Shown here: piece by piece, positions 55,559 to 64,000 of the stretch
Layout: every line of letters starts with the position of its first letter
Position numbering within the stretch: position 1 is the stretch's first letter
Assembly: GCF_003206065.1 (NCBI RefSeq)
Contig: NZ_PZJQ01000005.1
Coordinates: forward strand, 588,761-652,760
Length of the DNA stretch: 64,000 bases
Direction: 5' to 3'
From: Salinicola halimionae
GTDB lineage: Bacteria > Pseudomonadota > Gammaproteobacteria > Pseudomonadales > Halomonadaceae
The notes under the pieces: model-generated
Database searches by the model: none
What the model saw: the letters and a program-made list of their open reading frames with translations, nothing else
What the model was told of the DNA's origin: nothing
Made by a program: the position numbers and the translations under genes

Positions 55559-57961
55559 ATGGTTTTCATGTCCAACACCCAAACCGCAATCATTGCGCTG
55601 ATCGCCGACGAGCTCGGCGTTCGCGCCAATCAGATCGCTGCCGCTGTCGAGCTGCTGGATGGCGGCGCCACCGTTCCCTTCGTCGCCCGCTATCGCAAGG
55701 AAGTCACCGGCGGCCTGGACGATACTCAGTTGCGCACGCTGGAAGAGCGCCTGGGCTATCTGCGCGAGATGGAAGAGCGCCGCGAAGCCATCCTGCAGGC
55801 GATCGATGAACAGGGGCAGATGACGCCTGCGCTGCGCGCCGATCTCGAGAAGGCGACCACCAAGCAGCGTCTGGAAGATCTTTACCTGCCTTATCGCAAG
55901 AAGCGCCGGACCAAGGCGCAGATCGCCCGTGAAGCCGGGCTCGAACCGCTGGCGGATCACCTGCTGGTCGACCCGGGTCTCGATTCCGAGCGCGAGGCGG
56001 CGGGGTTCATCGACAGTGCCACCGGCGGGAGCCATGGCATCGAGGATGCCATGGCCGCGCTGGACGGGGCCAAACAGATTTTGATGGAACGCTTCAGTGA
56101 AGAGGCCGAGCTGGTCGGCCGCCTGCGCGAACGACTGTGGGAAGACGGGCAACTCCGTGCCCGGGTGGTCAAGGGCAAGGAGGCCGAAGGCGCCAAGTTC
56201 TCGGACTACTTTGAGCATGACGAAGGCCTATCCAAGACGCCGTCTCACCGGGCGCTGGCGATGTTTCGCGGGCGCAAGGAGGGCGTGCTGTCGCTTTCAT
56301 TGGTGATGGCTGGCGAAGACGAGGCGCCGATTCACCCCGCCGAGGTGGCGATAGCGCGCCACGTGGGTATCGATCTCGGCGCCGAACAGCCGGCTTCTCG
56401 CTGGTTGAAAGAGGTGGTCCGCTGGAGCTGGCGAGTGAAGCTCTACACGCACCTGGAAACCGAGTTGATGGGACGATTGCGGGAGCGCGCCGAACAGGAG
56501 GCGATCGACGTCTTCGCCGCCAACCTCAAGGATCTATTGCTGGCGGCGCCGGCCGGGCCACGAACCACGCTGGGGCTCGATCCCGGCCAGCGTACGGGCT
56601 GCAAGGTTGCCGTGGTCGATGCCACCGGGCGGTTCCTGGAGCAGGCCGTCATCTACCCGCATGCGCCACAGAAGCGCTGGGACGAGTCGCTGGCCACGCT
56701 GGCCGCGTTGGTCGAGCGTCATGACATTTCGCTTGTCGCGATCGGCAACGGCACGGCCAGCCGTGAAACCGACAGACTTGCCGCCGAGCTGGTCCAGCGG
56801 GTCGCGCCACGCCAGATCGCCAAGGTGATGGTCAGTGAAGCTGGCGCCTCGGTCTACTCCGCTTCGGCACTGGCGGCCAAGGAGTTTCCCGATCTCGACG
56901 TCTCGATTCGCGGTGCGGTGTCGATCGCCCGGCGTCTTCAGGATCCGCAGGCCGAACTGGTCAAGATCGATCCCAAGTCGATCGGCGTGGGTCAGTACCA
57001 GCACGATGTTTCCCAGGTGAATCTATCCCGCAGTCTCGAAGCCGTGGTCGAAGACTGCGTCAACGCCGTGGGGGTCGATCTCAATACGGCCTCCAGCGCG
57101 CTGCTGACTCGAGTCTCCGGACTGAGTGCGATGCTGGCCGACAATATCGTGGCGCGGCGTGACCGCGAGGGGCCTTTTCGCACTCGCAAGGAGCTGCTGG
57201 ACGTCGAACGGCTGGGCCCCAAGACCTTCGAGCAGTGCGCCGGTTTTCTGCGCATCATGGGTGGGGCGAATCCACTCGACGCCAGCGCCGTGCATCCGGA
57301 AGCCTACCCGTTGGTGGCACGTATCGCCGAACGCAACGGCCGCGAACTGCGCGGGCTGATCGGGGATAGCCGCTATCTCAAGTCGCTCAAGCCGTCGGAC
57401 TATGTCGATGATGCGCTAGGCGTCGACAAGACATTCGGATTGCCGACCGTGATCGACATTCTGGCCGAGCTCGACAAGCCCGGGCGTGATCCGCGCCCCG
57501 AATTCAAGGCGGCGACGTTCCGCGAGGGCGTCGAGAAAATTGGCGATCTCGAACCCGACATGCTGCTGGAAGGTGTCGTGACCAACGTGACCCACTTCGG
57601 CGCCTTCGTCGATATCGGGGTACATCAGGATGGTCTTGTGCATATTTCTGCGCTGGCCGACAAGTTCGTCGACGATCCGCGGCAGGTGGTCAAGGCTGGC
57701 GACATCGTCAAGGTCAAGGTGATGGAGGTAGACGTGGCGCGTCAGCGGATCGGGTTGACGATGCGACTCGGCGACACGCCCGGCGAGAAGAAGGGGGCCG
57801 ACGAGAAGAAAGGCGGCAGTGAGCGACGTGGCGGCGGCAAAGCGCGTCAGGGCGATGCGAGTCATGGCCATCAATCCTCGCGCCAGGGCGGCGACCGTCA
57901 GGCCGCGCAACCCTCGGGGGCGATGGCAGAGGCGCTTCGCAAGGCGCAGCGACGTACGTAA
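55559..57961 (+). CDS. Tex-family RNA-binding transcription accessory protein
   Basis: 800 aa from the ATG at 55559; a Met at 55568 is the alternative, and neither has a clear ribosome binding site. Layout: helical N-terminal domain with ATVPFVARYRKEVTGGLDDTQLR, YqgF-like RNase H fold (LGLDPGQRTGCKVAVVD), HhH pair (DLNTASSALLTRVSGLS), and an S1 domain at about 660-730 (VVTNVTHFGAFVDIGVHQDGLVHIS). The last ~70 residues are a basic, Gly/Lys/Ser-rich tail (KKGGSERRGGGKARQG) longer than the core family. Nucleic-acid binding, possibly in transcription. Confidence 0.92.
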   Translation: MVFMSNTQTAIIALIADELGVRANQIAAAVELLDGGATVPFVARYRKEVTGGLDDTQLRTLEERLGYLREMEERREAILQAIDEQGQMTPALRADLEKATTKQRLEDLYLPYRKKRRTKAQIAREAGLEPLADHLLVDPGLDSEREAAGFIDSATGGSHGIEDAMAALDGAKQILMERFSEEAELVGRLRERLWEDGQLRARVVKGKEAEGAKFSDYFEHDEGLSKTPSHRALAMFRGRKEGVLSLSLVMAGEDEAPIHPAEVAIARHVGIDLGAEQPASRWLKEVVRWSWRVKLYTHLETELMGRLRERAEQEAIDVFAANLKDLLLAAPAGPRTTLGLDPGQRTGCKVAVVDATGRFLEQAVIYPHAPQKRWDESLATLAALVERHDISLVAIGNGTASRETDRLAAELVQRVAPRQIAKVMVSEAGASVYSASALAAKEFPDLDVSIRGAVSIARRLQDPQAELVKIDPKSIGVGQYQHDVSQVNLSRSLEAVVEDCVNAVGVDLNTASSALLTRVSGLSAMLADNIVARRDREGPFRTRKELLDVERLGPKTFEQCAGFLRIMGGANPLDASAVHPEAYPLVARIAERNGRELRGLIGDSRYLKSLKPSDYVDDALGVDKTFGLPTVIDILAELDKPGRDPRPEFKAATFREGVEKIGDLEPDMLLEGVVTNVTHFGAFVDIGVHQDGLVHISALADKFVDDPRQVVKAGDIVKVKVMEVDVARQRIGLTMRLGDTPGEKKGADEKKGGSERRGGGKARQGDASHGHQSSRQGGDRQAAQPSGAMAEALRKAQRRT

Positions 57962-58133
57962 AAACAGGCACCGAGACGACACTCGCCGAGATCGTTAGCC
58001 TTGAAAGCGCTGGCGTCGACTCCATAATGGGGGTTTACCCGGGGCGGGTCCGGCGGAATGACTTTCGTCTGGGTCGTCGACGCACGGATACAACGGGGGA
58101 GCGCAGCTCTCCCCATGAGATAAGGTGTTGAGC

Positions 58134-59747
58134 GTGTCTGATCAACTCGCCAAGAATGTCGGCCATTTGATGGTGCCGGCCCAGAAGGGATTGCTTGGCC
58201 GTCTGCGGCGAGGCATCGAAAAGGAGGGGCTGCGTGTCGACCCGAAGGGCGCCATCGTGCAGACCGCTCATCCACATGCCCTGGGCTCCAAGCTGACTCA
58301 CCCGCACATCACGACCGATTACTCCGAAGCGTTGCTCGAGTACATCACGCCGGTCTACTGTCGCCCCGGCGATGCGCTGTCGTTTCTCGGTGATCTGGTG
58401 CGTTTCACCTATCGCCAGCTCGACGGGAAGGACGAGTGGCTGTGGCCGGCCAGCATGCCGGCTCGCCTCGACGGCAACGACAGCATCCCCCTTGCCGATT
58501 ACGGCACTTCCAACGTTGGCACCATGAAGCACGTCTACCGCAAGGGGCTCGATGCGCGTTACGGCCGGATCATGCAGTCGATCGCGGGAATTCACTACAA
58601 CGTGTCGCTGCCGGATGACATCTGGCCACTGTTGCAGGAGCTGGAGGGGCGTCAGGATGAATCGCTGCAGGGCTATCGCTCGACACGCTATTTCGACCTG
58701 ATTCGCAATTTCCGCCGCAATAGCTGGTTGCTGCTCTATCTGTTCGGGGCGTCTCCAGCACTGGATCGCAGTTTTCTGGGCAAGGACGGTGGCGACAATC
58801 GCTGCGACAAGCTCAAGCCGCTGGGCAAGGAGACGCTGTACGGGCCCTACGCGACCAGTCTGCGCATGTCCGATCTTGGCTATCAGAACAAGGTGCAGGA
58901 GCAGTTGAAGATATGCTTCAACTCGCTTTCCAACTACGTGGGCACCTTGCGCCATGCCATCTCCGCCGAGTGGCCCGATTATCGTCGCATCGGCGTCGAG
59001 GTCGACGGCGACTGGCGTCAGCTGAGTGCCAATATTCTCCAGATCGAAAACGAATACTATAGCGACATTCGGCCCAAGCGTGTGGCGCGCTCCGGCGAGA
59101 CGCCGACGCAGGCCCTCGAGGCGCGCGGTGTCGAATATATCGAGGTGCGCTGCCTCGATCTGAATCCGTTTCTGCCGCTCGGCATCGATGAGCCGCAGAT
59201 GCGCTTTTTGGATACGTTCCTGTTGTGGTGTCTGCTCTCCGAGAGCCCATGGATTCCGGATGAAGAGTGTGATCATCTCGATGACAATCGTCGGCTGGTG
59301 GTCGAGCAGGGGCGCGATCCGCATCTCGAATTACAGATCGGCGATAGGCGTGTGCCGCTGCGCACGCGCGGACACGAGATCATCGACGGCCTGCGTCAGG
59401 TCGCCGAGCTGCTCGATGTGATCGAAGGCGATGACCTCCATGTGGCTGCGATCGCGGCGATTGCCCCACGTCTGGATGACCCCGAGCTGACACCGTCTGC
59501 ACAAATGCTGCGGGCGCTGGAGGCGCATGGCGGGGAATGGGCCGATCTGATAACCGACCTGGCCAAGACGCAGGGGCAGGAGTGGCGTTCGACGCCGATG
59601 GACGAGGCCCGTGCCGCGCTGTTTTCGCAGTTGGTCGAGACATCGCACCAGCAGCAGCATGACATCGAGGCCGAAGATCACCTCCCGTTCGCTCAGTTCA
59701 TCGCCGACTATTTCCAGCGGGCAAGGGAACCTCGTTCCTCGGCGTGA
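58134..59747 (+). CDS. gshA: Glutamate-cysteine ligase
   Basis: 537 aa from the GTG at 58134; AAGG lies 8 nt upstream, and upstream GTG/TTG codons at 58125/58128 are possible but less well placed. First step of glutathione synthesis. Gammaproteobacterial GshA blocks: RRGIEKEGLRV, HITTDYSEALLEYITP, GTSNVGTMKHVYRKGLDARYG, IAGIHYNVSLP and LRMSDLGYQNK. A hairpin (GGGGGAGC ... GCTCTCCCC, 58095-58114) lies 20 nt before the start. Confidence 0.95.
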   Translation: MSDQLAKNVGHLMVPAQKGLLGRLRRGIEKEGLRVDPKGAIVQTAHPHALGSKLTHPHITTDYSEALLEYITPVYCRPGDALSFLGDLVRFTYRQLDGKDEWLWPASMPARLDGNDSIPLADYGTSNVGTMKHVYRKGLDARYGRIMQSIAGIHYNVSLPDDIWPLLQELEGRQDESLQGYRSTRYFDLIRNFRRNSWLLLYLFGASPALDRSFLGKDGGDNRCDKLKPLGKETLYGPYATSLRMSDLGYQNKVQEQLKICFNSLSNYVGTLRHAISAEWPDYRRIGVEVDGDWRQLSANILQIENEYYSDIRPKRVARSGETPTQALEARGVEYIEVRCLDLNPFLPLGIDEPQMRFLDTFLLWCLLSESPWIPDEECDHLDDNRRLVVEQGRDPHLELQIGDRRVPLRTRGHEIIDGLRQVAELLDVIEGDDLHVAAIAAIAPRLDDPELTPSAQMLRALEAHGGEWADLITDLAKTQGQEWRSTPMDEARAALFSQLVETSHQQQHDIEAEDHLPFAQFIADYFQRAREPRSSA

Positions 59748-59886
59748 GTCTGTGAACTCGTAAGTCAGTGAACTCATCACGTTTGGCGGCGGTCTTCAAA
59801 AGTCGGCTTCGAAATCACTCCTCGATACCGGCTGTTGCCGAAAAGACCATCGGCCTCAGGCTATTCGGCATTCATTGGGGTTGTTC

Positions 59887-60441
59887 ATGAAAATCAAAGA
59901 TTGGGTGGCGCGGGCCAGTACTCGCCAGTGGTGCGTACTGGGTCTGTTGATGTGCTGCTTCATGATGGCCGTCGCGCTCTTTCTTCAATACGGTCTCGGC
60001 CTGGAGCCCTGTCCGTTATGCATCTTTCAGCGTGTCGCCGTGATATCGGCGGGTATCGTCTTTCTGGTCGGTTCGATCCACGGTCCCGGACGCGGTGGCC
60101 GCATGGTCTATGCCGTGCTCTCGCTGCTCGCCGTGCTGGGTGGCATCATCGTCGCTGGCCGACATGTCTGGTTGCAGACCCTACCTCCGGATAGTGTGCC
60201 TAGCTGTGGGCCTGGCCTAGACTATATGATGGACATGCTCCCACTATGGGACGTGATGGCGCGCGTGCTGCATGGCTCCGGCGAGTGTGCAGTCGTGGAG
60301 GGAGTGTTCTGGGGAGTCACGTTGCCTCAATGGACGCTGCTGGGGTTCGTCGTCCTGAGCATCATTCCGGTGATGATGATCGTCTCCCGGTTGCGCTACA
60401 GTGGCAAGACGACGCACGAACCAATGGGACAGGCGTCCTGA
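59887..60441 (+). CDS. dsbB: Disulfide bond formation protein DsbB
   Basis: 184 aa from the ATG at 59887 (GGGG upstream). Four membrane helices. First periplasmic loop has CPLC (Cys in EPCPLCIFQR); the second has SCGPGLDYMMDML ... GSGECA, giving the second cysteine pair. Reoxidises DsbA and passes electrons to quinone. Next to rsd, as in Pseudomonas, where dsbB (dsbH) neighbours algQ. Confidence 0.93.
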   Translation: MKIKDWVARASTRQWCVLGLLMCCFMMAVALFLQYGLGLEPCPLCIFQRVAVISAGIVFLVGSIHGPGRGGRMVYAVLSLLAVLGGIIVAGRHVWLQTLPPDSVPSCGPGLDYMMDMLPLWDVMARVLHGSGECAVVEGVFWGVTLPQWTLLGFVVLSIIPVMMIVSRLRYSGKTTHEPMGQAS

Positions 60442-60507
60442 ACCGGCATCGAAGCATCAGACTTCACGAAGCTCCAGGCTTCACGAGGCATCAGGGAGAG
60501 GCTGATC

Positions 60508-61023
60508 ATGTTGGAAGATTGCAAGACCGCGCAGGAGCGATGGGGTGGGGTGCATGCGCTGATCGATCGATGGCTGGAGCAGCGCTACGACATGCTGGTG
60601 ACGCTGGTCGATCTTCGCGAATTCTGTGATACCGACCTGACGGCGGTTTCCAAGTCCCGGATCGATGCGTTCAGTGAAGCGCTGATGGACTACATTAGCG
60701 CCGGGCACTTCGAGATTTACCCCCAGCTTCGTGAAGAAGCCAAGGCCTTCGATGATCGAGAGGCTCTGGCGGTGGCCGACAAGCTGCTGGCGAGGGTCGA
60801 TGCCTCGACCCAGCTGGTGCTCGATTTCGACGCCGAATATGCCACGCCGTCACGCTGCCAGCGTTACACCGATCGTCTTCCCGAGTGGCTCGAAAAGCTG
60901 GGTGCGACGATGACGGAGCGATTCGCTCTCGAGGATCAACTGATCAGCCGTCTGCATGCGGCACACGCACCAACCGACTCAGCACGCCACGGTGCGGACT
61001 GGCAGTCCGTTCGGGCCGATTGA
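60508..61023 (+). CDS. rsd: Sigma-70 regulator Rsd/AlgQ
   Basis: 171 aa all-helical protein of the Rsd/AlgQ family, which binds sigma-70 region 4 and shifts RNA polymerase toward alternative sigma factors. Landmarks: CKTAQERWGGVHALIDRWLEQR, LREFCDTDLTAVSKSRIDAF, LMDYISAGHFEIYPQL and FALEDQLISRLH. GGGAGAGG precedes the ATG. Convergent with the HAD gene. Confidence 0.92.
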   Translation: MLEDCKTAQERWGGVHALIDRWLEQRYDMLVTLVDLREFCDTDLTAVSKSRIDAFSEALMDYISAGHFEIYPQLREEAKAFDDREALAVADKLLARVDASTQLVLDFDAEYATPSRCQRYTDRLPEWLEKLGATMTERFALEDQLISRLHAAHAPTDSARHGADWQSVRAD

Positions 61024-61092
61024 ACTGATTTTCTCGCCTGTCTTCGGCCGTCATCGACTCACTTCCGTTCTGCTGTTATCGATCCGTTCTTG

Positions 61093-61114
61093 AGCCTCGG
61101 TATTTACCGAGGCT
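61093..61114. terminator. Bidirectional hairpin between rsd and the HAD gene
   Basis: AGCCTCGGTA (61093-61102), TT, TACCGAGGCT (61105-61114) between convergent genes. No T tract, so strength is uncertain. Confidence 0.55.
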
Positions 61115-61164
61115 TGATGCATGGCGTCGTCCGGTGAATCGCTCGCCACGCATGGCACCGATGC

Positions 61165-61821
61165 CTATCGCAAGGACAGCACTCGCCAGTCACGCTCGTG
61201 GGCCAGCGTTCTGAGCTGTTCATCCGGGTCGACAGCCACTGGCGTCGCGACTTCCTCGAGCAGGTAGCGATCGTTGATCGAGTCGCTGTAGAACCAAGCA
61301 TCGTCCAGCGTCAGCGTGGGTCGGGGCTCGAGCCATTCTCGCACTCGGGTGACCTTGCCTTCACGGTAGCTGGGAATACCCTCGACCCGGCCGGTATAAC
61401 GGCCGTTTTCCCGTTCTGCTTCGATTGCGATGAGATCGTCGACACCGAGGCGCCGTGCGATGGGGCCGGTAACGAAGCGGTTGGTGGCAGTAACGATCAA
61501 CAGGAAATCGCCACGTTGTCGATGCCAGGCCAGTAGCTCTTCGCCTTGCGGCAGGATGTGGGGTTCTATCTTGCAGGCCATGAACTGCTGATGCCAGGCG
61601 TCGAGTTGCTCTTCTCGATGCTCGCTCAGCGGTTTCAGTGCCATCGCCAGGTACGCCATGATATCCAGTTGCCCGGCTTGGTAATCCCGGAGATATTGAT
61701 CGTTGGCACGTCGATAGGCGTCTTCATCCACGGCGCCCTGTTCTATCAGGAACTCGCCCCAGGCATGATCGCTGTCGCAGCTCAGCAGGGTATTGTCGAG
61801 ATCGAAGATCGCCAGGCTCAA
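61165..61821 (-). CDS. HAD-IB family phosphatase (SerB-like), TTG start
   Basis: 218 aa from a TTG at 61821, which has GGGAGACC directly upstream; the ATG at 61884 would add a 21-residue extension that the family lacks. HAD motif I is AIFDLDNTLLSCDSDHAWG, motif II IVTATNRFVT and motif IV DDAWFYSDSINDRYLLEEV. The same gene lies upstream of rppH and ptsP in Pseudomonas. Probable small-molecule phosphatase; substrate unknown. Confidence 0.88.
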   Translation of the reverse strand: MSLAIFDLDNTLLSCDSDHAWGEFLIEQGAVDEDAYRRANDQYLRDYQAGQLDIMAYLAMALKPLSEHREEQLDAWHQQFMACKIEPHILPQGEELLAWHRQRGDFLLIVTATNRFVTGPIARRLGVDDLIAIEAERENGRYTGRVEGIPSYREGKVTRVREWLEPRPTLTLDDAWFYSDSINDRYLLEEVATPVAVDPDEQLRTLAHERDWRVLSLR

Positions 61822-62051
61822 GATGGTCTCCCGTTTTCGTGTGTCAGGGTTCGTTGCGTCACCTCGCTCGCAGGCAAAACGCACGAACAGGGCAATCGAT
61901 AGTATCGCAAACTCACTGTGCCTTTCCCATGTTGCCGCCCGCGAACGATGTTATTTCAATGTTTTATGGTCGGTTGGCTTAAGGTGTATTGATGCCCTTT
62001 CTCGCTTTGTGGAAGAATGATCCCAACGACGATTGAGCTAAGGTGAACGCT

Positions 62052-62552
62052 GTGATAGACGCCGATGGCTTTCGGCCGAACGTTGGCATCATCATTGCCA
62101 ACTGTGACGGCCAGCTGCTTTGGGCGCGTCGGGCGGGTCAGGAAGCGTGGCAATTTCCGCAGGGAGGTATCAACGCTTGCGAAACACCCCATCAGGCTCT
62201 CTTCCGGGAACTCGAGGAAGAAATTGGGCTGACGTCCAAGGATGTCGATGTGGTGGCCTGCACGCGAGGATGGCTACGTTACCGTCTCCCCCGGCGCATG
62301 GTCCGAATGCATTCGAAACCACTCTGTATCGGCCAGAAACAGAAGTGGTTTTTACTGAAAATCCGCTGCCACGACAGTCGGGTTTGTGTCGATAGTACCC
62401 CCAAGCCGGAATTCGATGGCTGGCGGTGGGTGAGTTACTGGTATCCTCTGGGACAGGTCGTCTCCTTCAAGCGCGAGGTCTATCGGCGCGCGTTGCGGGA
62501 GTTGGCACCCGACTTTCATCGCCTTTCGCTGGAGGAAATGGCGAGGCTGTGA
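62052..62552 (+). CDS. rppH: RNA 5'-pyrophosphohydrolase RppH
   Basis: 166 aa from the GTG at 62052, where [12 protein letters not shown] matches the E. coli N-terminus and AAGG lies 9 nt upstream; a GTG at 62043 is less likely. Removes pyrophosphate from mRNA 5' ends, priming decay. Nudix box [23 protein letters not shown], plus RYRLPRRM and [11 protein letters not shown]. Directly precedes ptsP. Confidence 0.95.
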   Translation: MIDADGFRPNVGIIIANCDGQLLWARRAGQEAWQFPQGGINACETPHQALFRELEEEIGLTSKDVDVVACTRGWLRYRLPRRMVRMHSKPLCIGQKQKWFLLKIRCHDSRVCVDSTPKPEFDGWRWVSYWYPLGQVVSFKREVYRRALRELAPDFHRLSLEEMARL

Positions 62553-62641
62553 ATTTTCGGAGGATCATCCCGGTTTTGAAGACCGGTTTTAAAAAAAGGG
62601 CCGGACTGAAGAGCCGCCGATGAACGCGGGCTTTGCCGCCT

Positions 62642-62675
62642 GATCCGAACCCGATCCGTGGGCCGGGTTCGGATC
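62642..62675 (+). promoter_or_regulatory. Perfect hairpin between rppH and ptsP
   Basis: GATCCGAACCCG (62642-62653) pairs with CGGGTTCGGATC (62664-62675), ten-base loop, 58 bp before the ptsP ATG. No T tract, so a processing or regulatory hairpin rather than a terminator. Confidence 0.55.
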
Positions 62676-62733
62676 GGCCCGGCCACCCATTCGATGCCAT
62701 CACGAGGATTTCCTCGCTCACAAGAAAAGGCTC

Positions 62734-64000
62734 ATGCTCGATACCCTTCGCCGCATCGTCCAGGAAGTCAACGGCGCTCGTAGTCTGGACGCCGCTCTGG
62801 CCACCATGGTTCGCCGCATCCGCAAAGCGATGCGCACCGATGTCTGCTCCATCTACCTGTTCGATCGCGAGCGCGACCGGCTGGTACTGATGGACACCAT
62901 TGGCCTGCGCACTCAGGCGGTGGGCGTGGTGACCCTGCGTCTCGGCGAGGGGTTGGTCGGGCTTGTCGGGCAGCGCGAGGAAGCGCTGAACCTCGAGGAC
63001 GCCCCCTCTCATCCGCAGTTCCGCTATTTCGTCGAGACCGGGGAGGAACGGTTCTCCAGCTTCCTGGGCGTGCCGATCATTCATCAGCGGCGCATGCTCG
63101 GGGTGCTGGTGGTTCAGCAGCAGGAGAAGCGCCGTTTCGACGAGGGCGACGAGGCGTTTCTGGTCACCATGGCGGCGCAGCTGGCCGGCGTGCTGGCCCA
63201 TGCGCTGGTATCCGGCACTCTCAATCGCCGCGCCCAGCCCGACGGTCAGGCAATGTTTTCCGGGGTGGCGGCATCGCCCGGAATGGCCATCGGCGAGATC
63301 GTGGTGATCGCGCCACCGGCGGATCTGGATAGCGTTCCCGATCTCATTCCGACCGATCCGGACGCTGAGGTCATACGCCTGCATGCCGCGCTGGCGCACG
63401 TCCGTGAAGACATCCGCAAGGCAGGGGCACGTCTCGCCAGCCGCATTTCCACCCAGGAGCTGGCGCTTTTCGATGTCTACCAGCAGATGCTGGGCGACGC
63501 GGCGCTGGGCAACGAGGTCGAGAAGCGCATTCGAGAAGGGCAGTGGGCGCCGGGAGCGCTTGCCGACGTGGTCCGCCGGCACACGCAGTATCTGGAGCGG
63601 GTCGACGATGGATATCTACGCGAGCGCGCCACCGATATTCGCGATTTGGGTCGGCGTGTGCTGGCACGTCTGCAGGAAGATAACGAACTGACGCCGTCGA
63701 CCTATCCGGACAACGCCATTCTGGTGGGTGACGAAATCAGTGCGGCAACTCTAGGCGAGCTACCCAGAGGGCGGCTCGCCGCACTGGTGTCGGTCCGAGG
63801 ATCCAGCAATTCGCATGTCGCCATTCTGGCGCGGGCGATGGGCATCCCCACGGTACTGGGCATGGTCGATCTGCCGCTGCCGCGAATCAACGGCGCCAAG
63901 GCGATTCTCGATGGCCACCGGGGTCGACTGTTCGTGCGGCCCGATCCTCAGTTGGCCAAGCGCTACGAACGCTTGATCAAAGAGGAGCTGGCGCTGGCAG
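62734..64000 (+). CDS. ptsP: PTS enzyme I-Ntr PtsP (partial, runs off the window)
   Basis: 422 codons visible, open to the window edge; the PEP-binding C-terminal domain is missing. N-terminal GAF domain (about 1-165: RTDVCSIYLFDRERDRLVLMD, FLGVPIIHQRRMLGVLVVQQ) then the phosphohistidine domain, with His361 in RGSSNSHVAILARAMGIPTVLG. AAAGG precedes the ATG. Starts the nitrogen PTS phosphorelay to NPr and EIIA-Ntr, sensing glutamine and alpha-ketoglutarate through GAF. Downstream of rppH, as in E. coli. Confidence 0.95.
   Translation, partial: MLDTLRRIVQEVNGARSLDAALATMVRRIRKAMRTDVCSIYLFDRERDRLVLMDTIGLRTQAVGVVTLRLGEGLVGLVGQREEALNLEDAPSHPQFRYFVETGEERFSSFLGVPIIHQRRMLGVLVVQQQEKRRFDEGDEAFLVTMAAQLAGVLAHALVSGTLNRRAQPDGQAMFSGVAASPGMAIGEIVVIAPPADLDSVPDLIPTDPDAEVIRLHAALAHVREDIRKAGARLASRISTQELALFDVYQQMLGDAALGNEVEKRIREGQWAPGALADVVRRHTQYLERVDDGYLRERATDIRDLGRRVLARLQEDNELTPSTYPDNAILVGDEISAATLGELPRGRLAALVSVRGSSNSHVAILARAMGIPTVLGMVDLPLPRINGAKAILDGHRGRLFVRPDPQLAKRYERLIKEELALA

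Noticed and set aside
58095-58114. Attenuator before gshA
   Set aside because: The hairpin has a bulge and no T tract or leader peptide; left as a minor leader structure.

Overview
The window reads as a chromosomal segment of a halophilic or halotolerant gammaproteobacterium of the Halomonadaceae (Halomonas, Salinicola, Chromohalobacter or Kushneria type). This is inferred from GC-rich coding, from glucosylglycerate and other stress genes, and from gene neighbourhoods shared with Pseudomonas and Halomonas: nudE-yrfG-hslR-hslO-pckA, dsbB-rsd/algQ, HAD phosphatase-rppH-ptsP, nrdR-ribD-ribBX-ribH-nusB-thiL-pgpA and tesA<>ybbA-ybbP. No rRNA, tRNA, CRISPR array, phage or intact insertion sequence was recognised. 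Coding density is high and about 59 genes are supported; the last (ptsP) runs off the right edge.

Layout. 0-6 kb: trhO, then a very tight five-gene operon (two GNAT acetyltransferases, a PaiB-like protein, an OsmC-like protein and an ornithine cyclodeaminase-family enzyme) divergent from a MocR-type PLP regulator. 6-14 kb: an MscS channel, YchJ, a DUF3581 protein, a voltage-gated-type K+ channel, a short LOV blue-light photoreceptor behind an MFS transporter, a SelW-like Rdx protein and ZntB. 14-19.4 kb: tesA and ybbA-ybbP, whose start codons overlap, then glyA behind a long unassigned leader. 19.6-23.4 kb: a D-galactonate catabolic cluster (FadR-type regulator, dgoD, dgoA, dgoK). 23.6-30 kb: glucosylglycerate synthesis (phosphatase plus GpgS-like synthase), a secreted beta-propeller protein, crcB behind a fluoride riboswitch, and a GH13_18 phosphorylase that probably recycles glucosylglycerate. 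30.3-36 kb: nrdR, riboflavin genes without a riboflavin synthase gene, nusB, thiL, pgpA. 36-46 kb: a DUF945 protein, a Lon protease, a small His-rich lipoprotein, LysE and EamA transporters, an SDR, an acyltransferase and a Gfo/Idh/MocA oxidoreductase. 46-50.5 kb: KdgT-like permease and UxaA/GarD-type dehydratase divergent from a LysR regulator, then a small secreted low-complexity protein. 50.6-64 kb: nudE, yrfG, hslR, hslO, pckA, tex, gshA, dsbB, rsd, HAD phosphatase, rppH, ptsP.

The genes form several working units: sugar-acid use (dgo and uxaA/garD-kdgT), compatible-solute turnover (glucosylglycerate), redox and protein quality control (hslR/hslO, lon, gshA, dsbB, OsmC), ion homeostasis (MscS, K+ channel, ZntB, CrcB) and riboflavin synthesis. 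The intergenic DNA is unusually rich in short tandem repeats: two separate arrays of 14-bp units, a 21-bp triple repeat and an ACGAAC microsatellite. It also carries a possible very small IS5-like inverted-repeat element and several hairpins. The MocR-linked operon, the structured leader before glyA and the short repeat arrays are the least explained parts.
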